Assembly: GCA_947177315.1 (NCBI GenBank)
Contig: CAMWTX010000101.1
Coordinates: forward strand, 1-5,981
Origin: an uncultured Bacteroidales bacterium
GTDB lineage: Bacteria; Bacteroidota; Bacteroidia; Bacteroidales; P3
Direction: 5' to 3'
Length of the DNA: 5,981 nucleotides
A program made the position numbers and the translations under genes. A model generated the notes under the pieces. That model had not been told where the DNA came from. It was given only the letters and a program-made list of their open reading frames with translations, and did no database searches. Shown in pieces: positions 1 to 5,981 of the stretch. Each line of letters opens with the position of its first letter. Position 1 is the first letter of the stretch.

Positions 1-1
1 C

Positions 2-718
2 CTCTTGGGGTTGCTTGTAGCGGATATCCAGCACGGAACTCATCTTGTCGCCGTAACGGGCATCGAAACCGCCGCTGGAGAAGGTAAGGGTCTGCACTAA
101 ATCGGGATTGACAAAACTCAGTCCTTCCTGTTCGCCTGAACGGGTCAGGAAAGGCCGGTATATCTCGACCCCGTTCACATACACGAGGTTTTCGTCGAAA
201 TTGCCGCCCCGCACCGAATACTGCGAGCTCAGTTCATTGTTGTTGTTGACGCCCGGCAACGACATCACCAGGCCTTCCACGCCGCCGGTGATGCCGGGCA
301 GGGTCTGCCCTTCGAGCGGGGAGAGATGCACGTAAGCGTTGTTCCGTTGGCGTTCGCCTTGCACGGACACTTCTTCCATCTGCACGGTGGCGGCTTGCAG
401 CACCGGCCGCAATTGTTTTTTCTGTTTGTCTTGAAGCTTGATTTTCTGCCGGTAAGCCTGATAGGAGGTATGGCTGAAGAGCAGTTCCAGTTCGATGCCG
501 GCGGGCACGGAAAGACTGAAATAACCGTTTTCGGCGGTGGAGGTGCCGATAGGCCTTTCCAGATTGACCACGCCTACCGATACCAAGGCGATGCCTTGCC
601 CGTTTTCATCGGTGACATAACCTTCCACCAAGGCATTCTGGGCATGGGAAAACAGCGGCAGGGAACACAGCAGCACCGCCGCCATACGCGATAGAAACAC
701 CAAAAACCTATTCTTCAT
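2..718 (-). CDS. TonB-dependent receptor, N-terminal part (CarboxypepD_reg-like plus plug domain), truncated by window edge
   Basis: This is the first 239 codons of an outer-membrane TonB-dependent receptor; the rest of the gene, including the beta-barrel, lies beyond the left edge. The start is the ATG at 718-716. Residues 1-26 form a signal peptide (basic MKNR, a hydrophobic stretch, then SHA before Q27). Residues ~29-105 match the carboxypeptidase regulatory-like beta-sandwich common at the N-terminus of Bacteroidota receptors (VEGYVTDENGQGI, then GTSTAENGYFSLSVP). EEVSV at 115-119 sits where the TonB-box-like segment is usually found. Residues ~130-235 are the plug domain (SVRGGNFDENLVYVNGVEIY at 168-187, GGFDARYGDKMSSVLDI at 216-232). 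The frame is open throughout. The start overlaps the end of the upstream gene by 11 bp, with no Shine-Dalgarno sequence, so translational coupling is likely. The plug wording is not the typical SusC type, and the substrate cannot be inferred. Confidence 0.93.
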   Translation of the reverse strand, partial: MKNRFLVFLSRMAAVLLCSLPLFSHAQNALVEGYVTDENGQGIALVSVGVVNLERPIGTSTAENGYFSLSVPAGIELELLFSHTSYQAYRQKIKLQDKQKKQLRPVLQAATVQMEEVSVQGERQRNNAYVHLSPLEGQTLPGITGGVEGLVMSLPGVNNNNELSSQYSVRGGNFDENLVYVNGVEIYRPFLTRSGEQEGLSFVNPDLVQTLTFSSGGFDARYGDKMSSVLDIRYKQPQE

Positions 719-1445
719 CGCTAAATTCGGGCAGGGCGCCGGAGGGAGTTGATTCGTATTGTTTGTAATCCTGTCCTTGCGCTTCGGTCTTCTGCATTTC
801 CTTGCGGCGCCTCAACTGCTTTACGAACTGCGCCCATGCAAAGGGATTGAGCAGGTTTACGGGAGCCATCTGGTTCTGGTAATAGAGCCGCGAGCTCTGT
901 TGCTGCATGAGGGAGCGGTAGTTCATATCGGCGTTCATGCTGCCGTTGCGTGCCTGTTCGCGCAAGGCCGCCAGGTTGAAATTCTTGCGGATGATGTCTG
1001 ATTCGGATTCGGGAAGTTTCAGGTTCACAAAAGCTTCGCGAAATTTCTCCTTGCTGGGCCAAGGGTAGATGACCGTTTCGAGCAACATGATGGTGTCTTG
1101 CTCCATGGGAACCACCATCGAATAGGCATCGTGGCGAATCGTATCGGGAATCACCACATAACGAGGACGGTAGCCTACGGAGGTAAAACGCACCGTGTCG
1201 CCCACCAGAGCCACGAAAGAAAAGAATCCGTTGGCGTCGGCAATTGTTCCCTGCCGGCGTGAACCGATAATCAAGGTGGTGAAGGGCAGGGGATTGCTGT
1301 CGATTCCGCTGACCACGACCCCCGAAAACTGGATAATCTTGCCGGAGGCGGCGTAATGCCGCAACTGCGAATAAGCCATCGAGCCCTCGGCGAAAAGCCA
1401 GACGGCCATGAGTATCAAAAGACGTTTGAACCGGAGGACAGGCAT
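708..1445 (-). CDS. Exported protein with carboxypeptidase-regulatory-like domain, function unknown
   Basis: A 245-residue protein I cannot assign a function. Residues ~5-26 look like a signal peptide (RFKRLLILMAVWLFAEGSMA), with likely cleavage near SMA/YSQ. Residues ~38-118 resemble the carboxypeptidase-D regulatory-like beta-sandwich: FSGVVVSG, then LPFTTLIIGSRRQGTIADAN, GFFSFVALVGDTVRFTSVGY, and a VVPMEQDTI end. A segment ETVIYPWPSKEKFREAF at 123-139 follows; from memory, very similar wording recurs in Bacteroidota proteins of this size. The C-terminal third is Gln/Arg-rich and probably helical, ending in an acidic FSDEE tail. There is no beta-barrel, so it is not itself a receptor; it is probably periplasmic or envelope-associated. 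It starts 10 bp after lgt and overlaps the receptor gene by 11 bp, which suggests co-expression and possibly a role with that receptor. That role is inference. Confidence 0.82.
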   Translation of the reverse strand: MPVLRFKRLLILMAVWLFAEGSMAYSQLRHYAASGKIIQFSGVVVSGIDSNPLPFTTLIIGSRRQGTIADANGFFSFVALVGDTVRFTSVGYRPRYVVIPDTIRHDAYSMVVPMEQDTIMLLETVIYPWPSKEKFREAFVNLKLPESESDIIRKNFNLAALREQARNGSMNADMNYRSLMQQQSSRLYYQNQMAPVNLLNPFAWAQFVKQLRRRKEMQKTEAQGQDYKQYESTPSGALPEFSDEE

Positions 1446-1455
1446 AATGGCGAAT

Positions 1456-2253
1456 TTAGGCTTTTTTATCCAATAATCCCTGATGCGAGGCTATCAGGAT
1501 GGCGATGCCGCCCAGAATAAAGGGAAGGCTCAGTATCTGCCCCATGTCCAACCGAAGCCCGGCTTCCCAGCCAACCTGCACTTCTTTAAGGAATTCTATC
1601 AGGAAACGTGCCCCGAAGCAGCCGACAAGGAACCAGCCGAACAGCTGTCCGTTGCGCACATGTCCTTTCTTTTTCCAGAAATGGAACAGCAGGGCGGCGA
1701 ACAGCAACAGGTAGCAAAGGGCTTCGTAGATCTGCGTGGGGTGCTTGGGCAGGGTTTCGGCATCGCGCACGAACACGAATCCCCACGGCAGGGAGGTAAC
1801 ATGTCCGTAGATTTCGGAATTCATCAGGTTGCCCATGCGGATAAAGAAGCCGCTCAGGGCCACCGGTATCACCACACGGTCCAGCCAATACCAAATGGAG
1901 GTCTTGTACTTTCTCGACACGAGCCATAAGGCGATCAGGATGCCGATGGCCGCCCCGTGGCTGGCCAGACCGCCGTCGCGTATCTTGAGGATATCCAGAG
2001 GGTGGCTCAGATACCATTGGGGTTCGTAGAACAGGCAATGCCCCAGGCGCGCGCCGATAATCACCGCCACGGCCACATACCAGAGCAGCACGTCGGCCAT
2101 TTCAGTATTTTGTCCTTCCCGTTTCAGCATACGGGCCAAAATCCACCAGCCGAGCAGAAAGGCTACGGCAAACAGGATTCCGTACCAGCGTATCTCAAGT
2201 CCAAATAGGCTAAATGCCACAGGATTAATATTCCAAATAATATAACCTAACAT
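1456..2253 (-). CDS. lgt: Prolipoprotein diacylglyceryl transferase
   Basis: Lgt transfers a diacylglyceryl group from phosphatidylglycerol to the lipobox cysteine of prolipoproteins in the inner membrane, the first step of lipoprotein maturation. The 265-residue length and several hydrophobic helices fit this polytopic family. Visible family motifs are RWYG (22-25), DGGLASHGAAIG (93-104) containing the conserved His99 (E. coli His103), and the Lgt signature RMGNLMNSEIYG (139-150) with the Arg, Asn, Glu and Gly equivalent to E. coli R143, N146, E151 and G154. HPTQIYEAL (171-179), ARFLIEFLKE (215-224) and MGQILSLP (237-244) follow. Arg216 and Glu220 match E. coli R239 and E243, whereas the E. 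coli Tyr235 position appears to be Cys212. The ATG start lies inside the last codons of the merR gene (7-bp overlap), without a clear Shine-Dalgarno sequence. Its product would mature the lipoproteins that are abundant in Bacteroidota. Confidence 0.97.
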   Translation of the reverse strand: MLGYIIWNINPVAFSLFGLEIRWYGILFAVAFLLGWWILARMLKREGQNTEMADVLLWYVAVAVIIGARLGHCLFYEPQWYLSHPLDILKIRDGGLASHGAAIGILIALWLVSRKYKTSIWYWLDRVVIPVALSGFFIRMGNLMNSEIYGHVTSLPWGFVFVRDAETLPKHPTQIYEALCYLLLFAALLFHFWKKKGHVRNGQLFGWFLVGCFGARFLIEFLKEVQVGWEAGLRLDMGQILSLPFILGGIAILIASHQGLLDKKA

Positions 2254-2576
2254 AATTCTTTAAGTTCGAGAAGCAGGCTCTTGATCTTGCGGAGGTTTTC
2301 GGCCACCGCCAAGCGGGCTTCCTGGGATTCAACGGGTTGGCGTTTCAATTTCTCTTTGGCGCCCTGCAAGGTGTGGCCTTGCTCCTTGACCAGGTGGTAA
2401 ATCTGATGGAAATAGTCCAGATCCCGTTGGGTAAAGAGCCGGTTTCCCTTGCGGTTCCGCTGTGGATGTATTACTTCAAATTCCCTCTCCCAAAAACGTA
2501 TCAAAGAAGTGTTTACATTAAACAATGCAGCCACTTCCCCAATCGTGTAAAAAAGCTTTTTCGGTTGTTCTTCCAT
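2247..2576 (-). CDS. Small MerR-family transcriptional regulator without effector domain
   Basis: A 109-residue DNA-binding protein. The winged helix-turn-helix of the MerR family is clear: FYTIGEVAALFNVNTSLIRF starting at residue 9, WEREF at 29-33, then a wing with NRKGNRLFTQRDLDYF at 41-56, followed by a second helical region to residue ~80. Residues ~85-108 form a short amphipathic helix (LRKIKSLLLELKEL), fitting the dimerisation coiled coil. No ligand- or metal-binding domain follows; the only cysteine is the final residue, so metal or redox sensing of the MerR/SoxR kind is not supported. The gene begins 2 bp after the M23 peptidase stop codon and its TAG overlaps the lgt ATG. A small MerR gene next to an M23 peptidase gene and alaS is, from memory, a recurrent Bacteroidota arrangement. 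Target genes and signal are unknown; autoregulation of this cluster is a guess. Confidence 0.93.
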   Translation of the reverse strand: MEEQPKKLFYTIGEVAALFNVNTSLIRFWEREFEVIHPQRNRKGNRLFTQRDLDYFHQIYHLVKEQGHTLQGAKEKLKRQPVESQEARLAVAENLRKIKSLLLELKELC

Positions 2577-2578
2577 GG

Positions 2579-3553
2579 CTAAGAGAGGCTTTGGTTCACT
2601 TCTTTCGCTTTTTCGAAGATTTCGAGGTATTCTTCGGGCGACATGTCGATGAAGAAATAATAAACGGGGTTCACATGCTTGCCGTTCACCAATACTTCGT
2701 AATGCAGGTGCGTTCCTTTGGAAGCTCCGGTAGAACCAACGTAACCTACAATATCTCCGCGCTTTACCTTCTGTCCGGGGCGAACCGCCAGCTTGTTCAT
2801 GTGCGCGTAGAGCGTTTCGTACCCAAAACCGTGGTTCACCTTGCAGACAATGCCGTAACCCGAATAGCCGATAGGGCTGTTGTCGGCCACGGTAACGCGT
2901 CCGTTGCCGGTGGCATAGACCGGCGTTCCCTGCGGGGCGGCGATATCCGTGCCGGTGTGCATGCGCAAAGACTTGTAGATGGGGTGGAAACGGTATCCGA
3001 AGCCCGAACTCATGTGGCTGCTGTTCTTGTTGACGGGATAAATAGCAGGCACACAGCGCATATACTCCTCTTTCTGCTTTGCCTGGTCGTAAATCTGGTC
3101 CATGGAAATCGACTGGGCGTAGAGGTCGTTGGCCAGCTTGTCCACCTTCTCGGAGGTCTGTATGATGGCTTTGGAAATGGTGTTGTCTTTGAAATTGCTG
3201 TAATTCTGCCGCAGGATGGCCTTGGGCACGGGCGGTTCGGCTTCAAAGATCATACGGTAGAGGTTGCGGTCGCGGGAATGGACATCCGAGACCACCTTTT
3301 CCAGTTCATCCACACGGCTGCTCAGATAGCTGTATTGCGCCTTGGCCGCCGCAAGGTCTTCGGCCAGCTGCTTTTCGCGCGGCGATTCAAAGAAGTTGAT
3401 GGATATGAAGATGGCCACCCCGAAGAAAAACAAAGCCACCACCAGATAGCGCAGCATCTTGAACAGGCGCTGTCGGGCGCTCACCTTTACTTTCTTGACC
3501 GAAAGCGAGGCGGTGTCTAAGTAATAGATTTCGTTTTTCTTCTTTTTAACCAT
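2579..3553 (-). CDS. Membrane-anchored M23 family metallopeptidase (LytM-type)
   Basis: A 324-residue peptidoglycan-type endopeptidase. After a lysine-rich cytoplasmic N-terminus (MVKKKK), residues ~33-54 form one membrane anchor (MLRYLVVALFFFGVAIFISI), which puts the rest in the periplasm. Residues ~58-95 look like a coiled coil (KQLAEDLAAAKAQYSYLSSR, then VDELEKVVSD). The peptidase domain covers ~180-300: GFGYRFHPI (184-192), HTGTD with zinc ligands His199 and Asp203, YAHM with His251, and HLHYEV with His282 and the third zinc ligand His284. All expected M23/LytM catalytic residues are present, so it is predicted to be active rather than a degenerate EnvC/NlpD-like activator. A pattern of anchor, coiled coil and LytM domain is also found in cell-division and cell-shape hydrolases, but the exact cross-link cut cannot be told. 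It starts 13 bp after alaS, behind an unusual G-rich ribosome-site-like stretch, and ends 2 bp before the MerR gene. Confidence 0.95.
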   Translation of the reverse strand: MVKKKKNEIYYLDTASLSVKKVKVSARQRLFKMLRYLVVALFFFGVAIFISINFFESPREKQLAEDLAAAKAQYSYLSSRVDELEKVVSDVHSRDRNLYRMIFEAEPPVPKAILRQNYSNFKDNTISKAIIQTSEKVDKLANDLYAQSISMDQIYDQAKQKEEYMRCVPAIYPVNKNSSHMSSGFGYRFHPIYKSLRMHTGTDIAAPQGTPVYATGNGRVTVADNSPIGYSGYGIVCKVNHGFGYETLYAHMNKLAVRPGQKVKRGDIVGYVGSTGASKGTHLHYEVLVNGKHVNPVYYFFIDMSPEEYLEIFEKAKEVNQSLS

Positions 3554-3560
3554 AAGGTTG

Positions 3561-3568
3561 CCCCCCTT
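3561..3568 (-). promoter_or_regulatory. Shine-Dalgarno-like G-run before the M23 peptidase start
   Basis: Read on the minus strand, the short spacer between the alaS stop and the peptidase ATG contains AAGGGGGG followed by seven bases (CAACCTT) and then ATG. The purine run begins in the last two bases of the alaS TAA. Its composition and spacing fit pairing with the CCUCC of 16S rRNA, partly through G-U pairs. Shine-Dalgarno sites are uncommon in Bacteroidota and none is clear at the other starts in this window. AAGG and CCTT could also form a very small hairpin that would mask the run. Functional use is uncertain. Confidence 0.35.
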
Positions 3569-5981
3569 AGTTTAAGGGATAATCCAATTTAAGTTGGCTG
3601 AACACGCTTTTGATGGCTTCCGGGAGCTTGCCCGCATCCGAGCCCGAACCGGTGGCGAAACCGGCTTGACCGCCGCCGCTGCCGCCCATCTGCTTGCAGG
3701 CTTCCTTGATGATATTGCCCGCATGGGTGCCCTGTTGGGTAAGGCTTTCGCCGATAAGCAGCTGCAGGAAAGGTTTTTCGTTCCAGATACCGGCTATGAG
3801 CACCACGCCGTCGGGCAGGTCTTTCTTGAAGGACATCGCCAGCGATTTGGCCATATCGGGTTTGTAGGACTTCAAGGAGAACACCACGGGAACGCCGTTC
3901 ACCATCTTTTTCGATTCCAGCAGGCGGTTGTGCGTCTGGGCAAGCTGTTCGTTCAGCAGGGCCTCCATTTCCTTCTTGAGCTGGGCGTTGCCCTCGATCA
4001 GTTTCTTGATATGCCCCAACACATCGTTGCCGGCCTTGAAAAGTTCGCTCACTTCATCCAGTTGGTCATAGGCCACATAGGAGAGTTCTTCGGCGCGGCC
4101 GGCGCTCACGGCCGTGATGCGCCTTACCCCGGCGGCGATAGCCCCCTCGCTCAGAATCTTGAACGAACCCAGCTGTCCGGTGGCCGCCACATGGGTTCCC
4201 CCGCAGAATTCCACCGATTCCCCGTAACGGATCACACGCACCTTGTCGCCGTATTTTTCGCTGAACAAGGCCATCGCACCCATCTGGCGCGCCTGGTCAA
4301 TCGGCATATTGCGGTGTTCGTCCAGGGGAATGTTCTGACGGATGAGCCGGTTCACGATGCGTTCCACCTGGCGTATCTCGTCGCGGGTCATCTTTTGGAA
4401 ATGCGAGAAGTCGAAGCGCAGTTCCTTTTCGTTTACCAGCGAACCTTTCTGTTCCACATGCGTGCCCAGCACCTTGCGCAAGGCGTAGTGCATGAGGTGG
4501 GTGGCGGTATGGTGGCAGGCCGTCTGGATGCGCAGGTCGTTATTCACCACCGCCTTGAACGAGGACTTAGGGTCGGAGGGCAGTTTTTCCACCCAATGGA
4601 TGGCGGTGTTGTTTTCTTTCACCGTGTCGATAACGGAAATCTTTTCGCCGCTCTGCAAATCTTCGAGATAGCCCCGGTCTCCGGTCTGTCCGCCCGATTC
4701 GGCGTAGAAAGGCGTGGGCGAACACATGATTTGGTAAAGGTCCTTGCCTTTTTTGTTGACCTTGCGGTAGCGCAGAATCGAAGTGGGGGATTCGAGCGTG
4801 TCGTATCCCACGAATTCCACTTCCGTGCCTTCGTGCACCACCACCCAGTCGTCGGAAGAAACGGCGGCATCGGTGCGGGAGCGGTTCTTCTGCTTCTGCA
4901 TTTCGGCCTCAAAGCCTTTCTGATCCACTTTCAGGCCTTTTTCACGCAGCATGAGCTCGGTCAGGTCGAGCGGAAAACCGTAGGTGTCGTAGAGTGTAAA
5001 GGCGTTCACGCCGTCCAAGGTGTCCTTGCCCTCGGCGCGGAGCTTGTCCGCCAACTGGTCCAAGAGGCGGTTGCCGGTTTCGAGAGTCTTGAGGAAAGTG
5101 TTTTCTTCTTCGGTGATTACTTTGGTAATCAAATCTTTCTGGCGCACAATCTCAGGATAGGATTCGCCCATCTGCGCCACCAGCACCTCTACCAGGCGGC
5201 AGATAAAAGGCTCGTGCAGGTTCAGGAAGCTGCAACCGTAGCGCACCGCACGGCGCAAGATACGGCGGATCACATAGCCGGCCTTGTTGTTGGAGGGCAG
5301 CTGCCCGTCGGCGATGGCAAAACTTACCGCCCGGGCGTGGTCGGCGATAACGCGCATGGCGATGTCGCTCTTGGGGTCTTTGCCGTAAGGAATGCCGCAA
5401 TTCTGCGACAAGGCGGCAATCAGCGGCTGGAACACATCGGTGTCGTAGTTCGACTGCTTGCCCTGAACCACCATGCAGAGGCGTTCAAAGCCCATGCCGG
5501 TATCGATGCACTTGGAGGGAAGTTCTTCCAGATGCCCGTCCGCCATGCGGTTGAATTGCATGAACACCAGGTTCCATATCTCGATAACCTGCGGATTGTC
5601 TTTGTTGATGAGTTCGCGGGCATCGATCTTGGCGCGATCTTCGTTGTTGCGGATATCCACATGGATCTCCGAACACGGGCCGCAGGGGCCGCTTTCGCCC
5701 ATTTCCCAAAAGTTGTCGTGCTTGTTGCCGAACAGGATGCGCTCTTCGGCGATATGGTCCATCCAGAAACGGTAGGCTTCCATATCCTTGTCGGTGCCGT
5801 CGCCGGCATCGCCGCCAAAAACGGTAACATAGAGGCGGTCTTTGTCTATCTTCATCACCTCGGTGAGGAACTCCCAGGCATAGGCGATGCTCTCTTTCTT
5901 GAAATAGTCGCCGAAAGACCAGTTGCCCAGCATCTCGAACATGGTGTGGTGGTAGGTGTCGTGTCCCACTTCCTCCAAATC
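3567..5981 (-). CDS. alaS: Alanyl-tRNA synthetase, missing its N-terminal ~75 residues at the window edge
   Basis: AlaRS charges tRNA-Ala in the cytoplasm and hydrolyses mischarged Ser- and Gly-tRNA-Ala. The frame is open to the right edge, beginning with Asp-Leu-Glu-Glu, the family's KHNDLE segment cut after KHN. There is therefore no true start in the window, and the TTG at 5978 is an internal Leu codon. Counting that Leu as residue 1, the aminoacylation core shows HHTMFEMLGNWSFGDYF (10-26), HDNFWEMGESGPCGPCSEIH (87-106) and class II motif 3 DTGMGFERL (159-167). The tRNA-recognition region has NKAGYVIRRILRRAVRYG (231-248) and DTYGFPLDLT (331-340). The editing domain has its zinc set intact: HTATH (His490, His494) and CGGTH (Cys592, His596). 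A coiled coil (~655-690) and the glycine-rich C-Ala domain (GGSGGGQAGFATG, 765-777) follow. With the missing part the protein would be ~875-880 residues, normal for the family. No frameshift is seen. It is the first gene of the run, so any shared promoter lies outside. Confidence 0.98.
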   Translation of the reverse strand, partial: DLEEVGHDTYHHTMFEMLGNWSFGDYFKKESIAYAWEFLTEVMKIDKDRLYVTVFGGDAGDGTDKDMEAYRFWMDHIAEERILFGNKHDNFWEMGESGPCGPCSEIHVDIRNNEDRAKIDARELINKDNPQVIEIWNLVFMQFNRMADGHLEELPSKCIDTGMGFERLCMVVQGKQSNYDTDVFQPLIAALSQNCGIPYGKDPKSDIAMRVIADHARAVSFAIADGQLPSNNKAGYVIRRILRRAVRYGCSFLNLHEPFICRLVEVLVAQMGESYPEIVRQKDLITKVITEEENTFLKTLETGNRLLDQLADKLRAEGKDTLDGVNAFTLYDTYGFPLDLTELMLREKGLKVDQKGFEAEMQKQKNRSRTDAAVSSDDWVVVHEGTEVEFVGYDTLESPTSILRYRKVNKKGKDLYQIMCSPTPFYAESGGQTGDRGYLEDLQSGEKISVIDTVKENNTAIHWVEKLPSDPKSSFKAVVNNDLRIQTACHHTATHLMHYALRKVLGTHVEQKGSLVNEKELRFDFSHFQKMTRDEIRQVERIVNRLIRQNIPLDEHRNMPIDQARQMGAMALFSEKYGDKVRVIRYGESVEFCGGTHVAATGQLGSFKILSEGAIAAGVRRITAVSAGRAEELSYVAYDQLDEVSELFKAGNDVLGHIKKLIEGNAQLKKEMEALLNEQLAQTHNRLLESKKMVNGVPVVFSLKSYKPDMAKSLAMSFKKDLPDGVVLIAGIWNEKPFLQLLIGESLTQQGTHAGNIIKEACKQMGGSGGGQAGFATGSGSDAGKLPEAIKSVFSQLKLDYPLN

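Noticed and set aside
326..694. A 122-codon plus-strand open frame rich in His, Gly and Phe
   Set aside because: It is antisense to the receptor's signal peptide, regulatory-like and plug regions, which are well supported; the composition reflects the reverse reading of that gene.
1483..1929. A 148-codon plus-strand open frame inside lgt
   Set aside because: It lies antisense to the conserved core of lgt and shows no domain or start context.
2461..2530. AT-rich stretch within the 5' part of merR as a possible internal promoter for lgt
   Set aside because: TTTG-like and TA-rich pieces are present, but I could not find the Bacteroidota pair (TTTG and TAnnTTTG) at proper spacing, and the stretch encodes the conserved helix-turn-helix.
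2525..3520. A 331-codon open frame on the plus strand opposite the M23 peptidase gene
   Set aside because: It lies antisense to a gene with clear catalytic motifs, has no recognisable domain, and is explained by the high third-position GC of the true gene suppressing antisense stops.
5420..5830. A 136-codon minus-strand open frame within alaS in another frame
   Set aside because: It is an out-of-frame shadow of the AlaRS catalytic domain, whose reading frame is intact and highly conserved here.
5976..5978. TTG at the right edge as an alaS start codon
   Set aside because: The preceding codon GAT (Asp) and the following Glu-Glu continue the family KHNDLE segment, so this is an internal leucine and the real start lies ~75 codons upstream, outside the window.

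Overview
The window looks like part of a Bacteroidota chromosome, most likely a moderately GC-rich member of the Bacteroidales. Three things point there. The first is the order alaS, membrane-anchored M23 peptidase, small MerR regulator, which recurs in this phylum. The second is a TonB-dependent receptor whose N-terminus carries a carboxypeptidase-D regulatory-like domain. The third is the general absence of Shine-Dalgarno sequences before the starts. No genus can be named from the sequence alone.

All six genes lie on the minus strand and are packed almost without gaps, so the window reads from its right end to its left. At the right edge is alaS (alanyl-tRNA synthetase), which lacks only its first ~75 codons. 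After 13 bp comes a 324-residue inner-membrane-anchored M23 metallopeptidase of the LytM type. After 2 bp comes a 109-residue MerR-family regulator. This overlaps by 7 bp with lgt (prolipoprotein diacylglyceryl transferase). After 10 bp comes a 245-residue exported protein with a carboxypeptidase-regulatory-like domain. This overlaps by 11 bp with a TonB-dependent receptor that runs off the left edge. No intergenic stretch exceeds 13 bp. No terminator or convincing internal promoter is visible, so the block is most simply read as one transcription unit whose promoter lies beyond the right edge.

Apart from alaS and the regulator, the genes share an envelope theme: peptidoglycan cutting (M23), lipoprotein maturation (Lgt), and outer-membrane transport (the receptor and probably its neighbour). 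The MerR protein has no effector domain and sits where it could adjust expression of the run, but its target cannot be read from the sequence.

This is mostly ordinary core genome. No mobile elements, CRISPR arrays, RNA genes or signs of recent transfer were seen. The least-characterised part is the 245-residue protein overlapping the receptor. It is a plausible receptor partner, but no clear new system is demonstrated.
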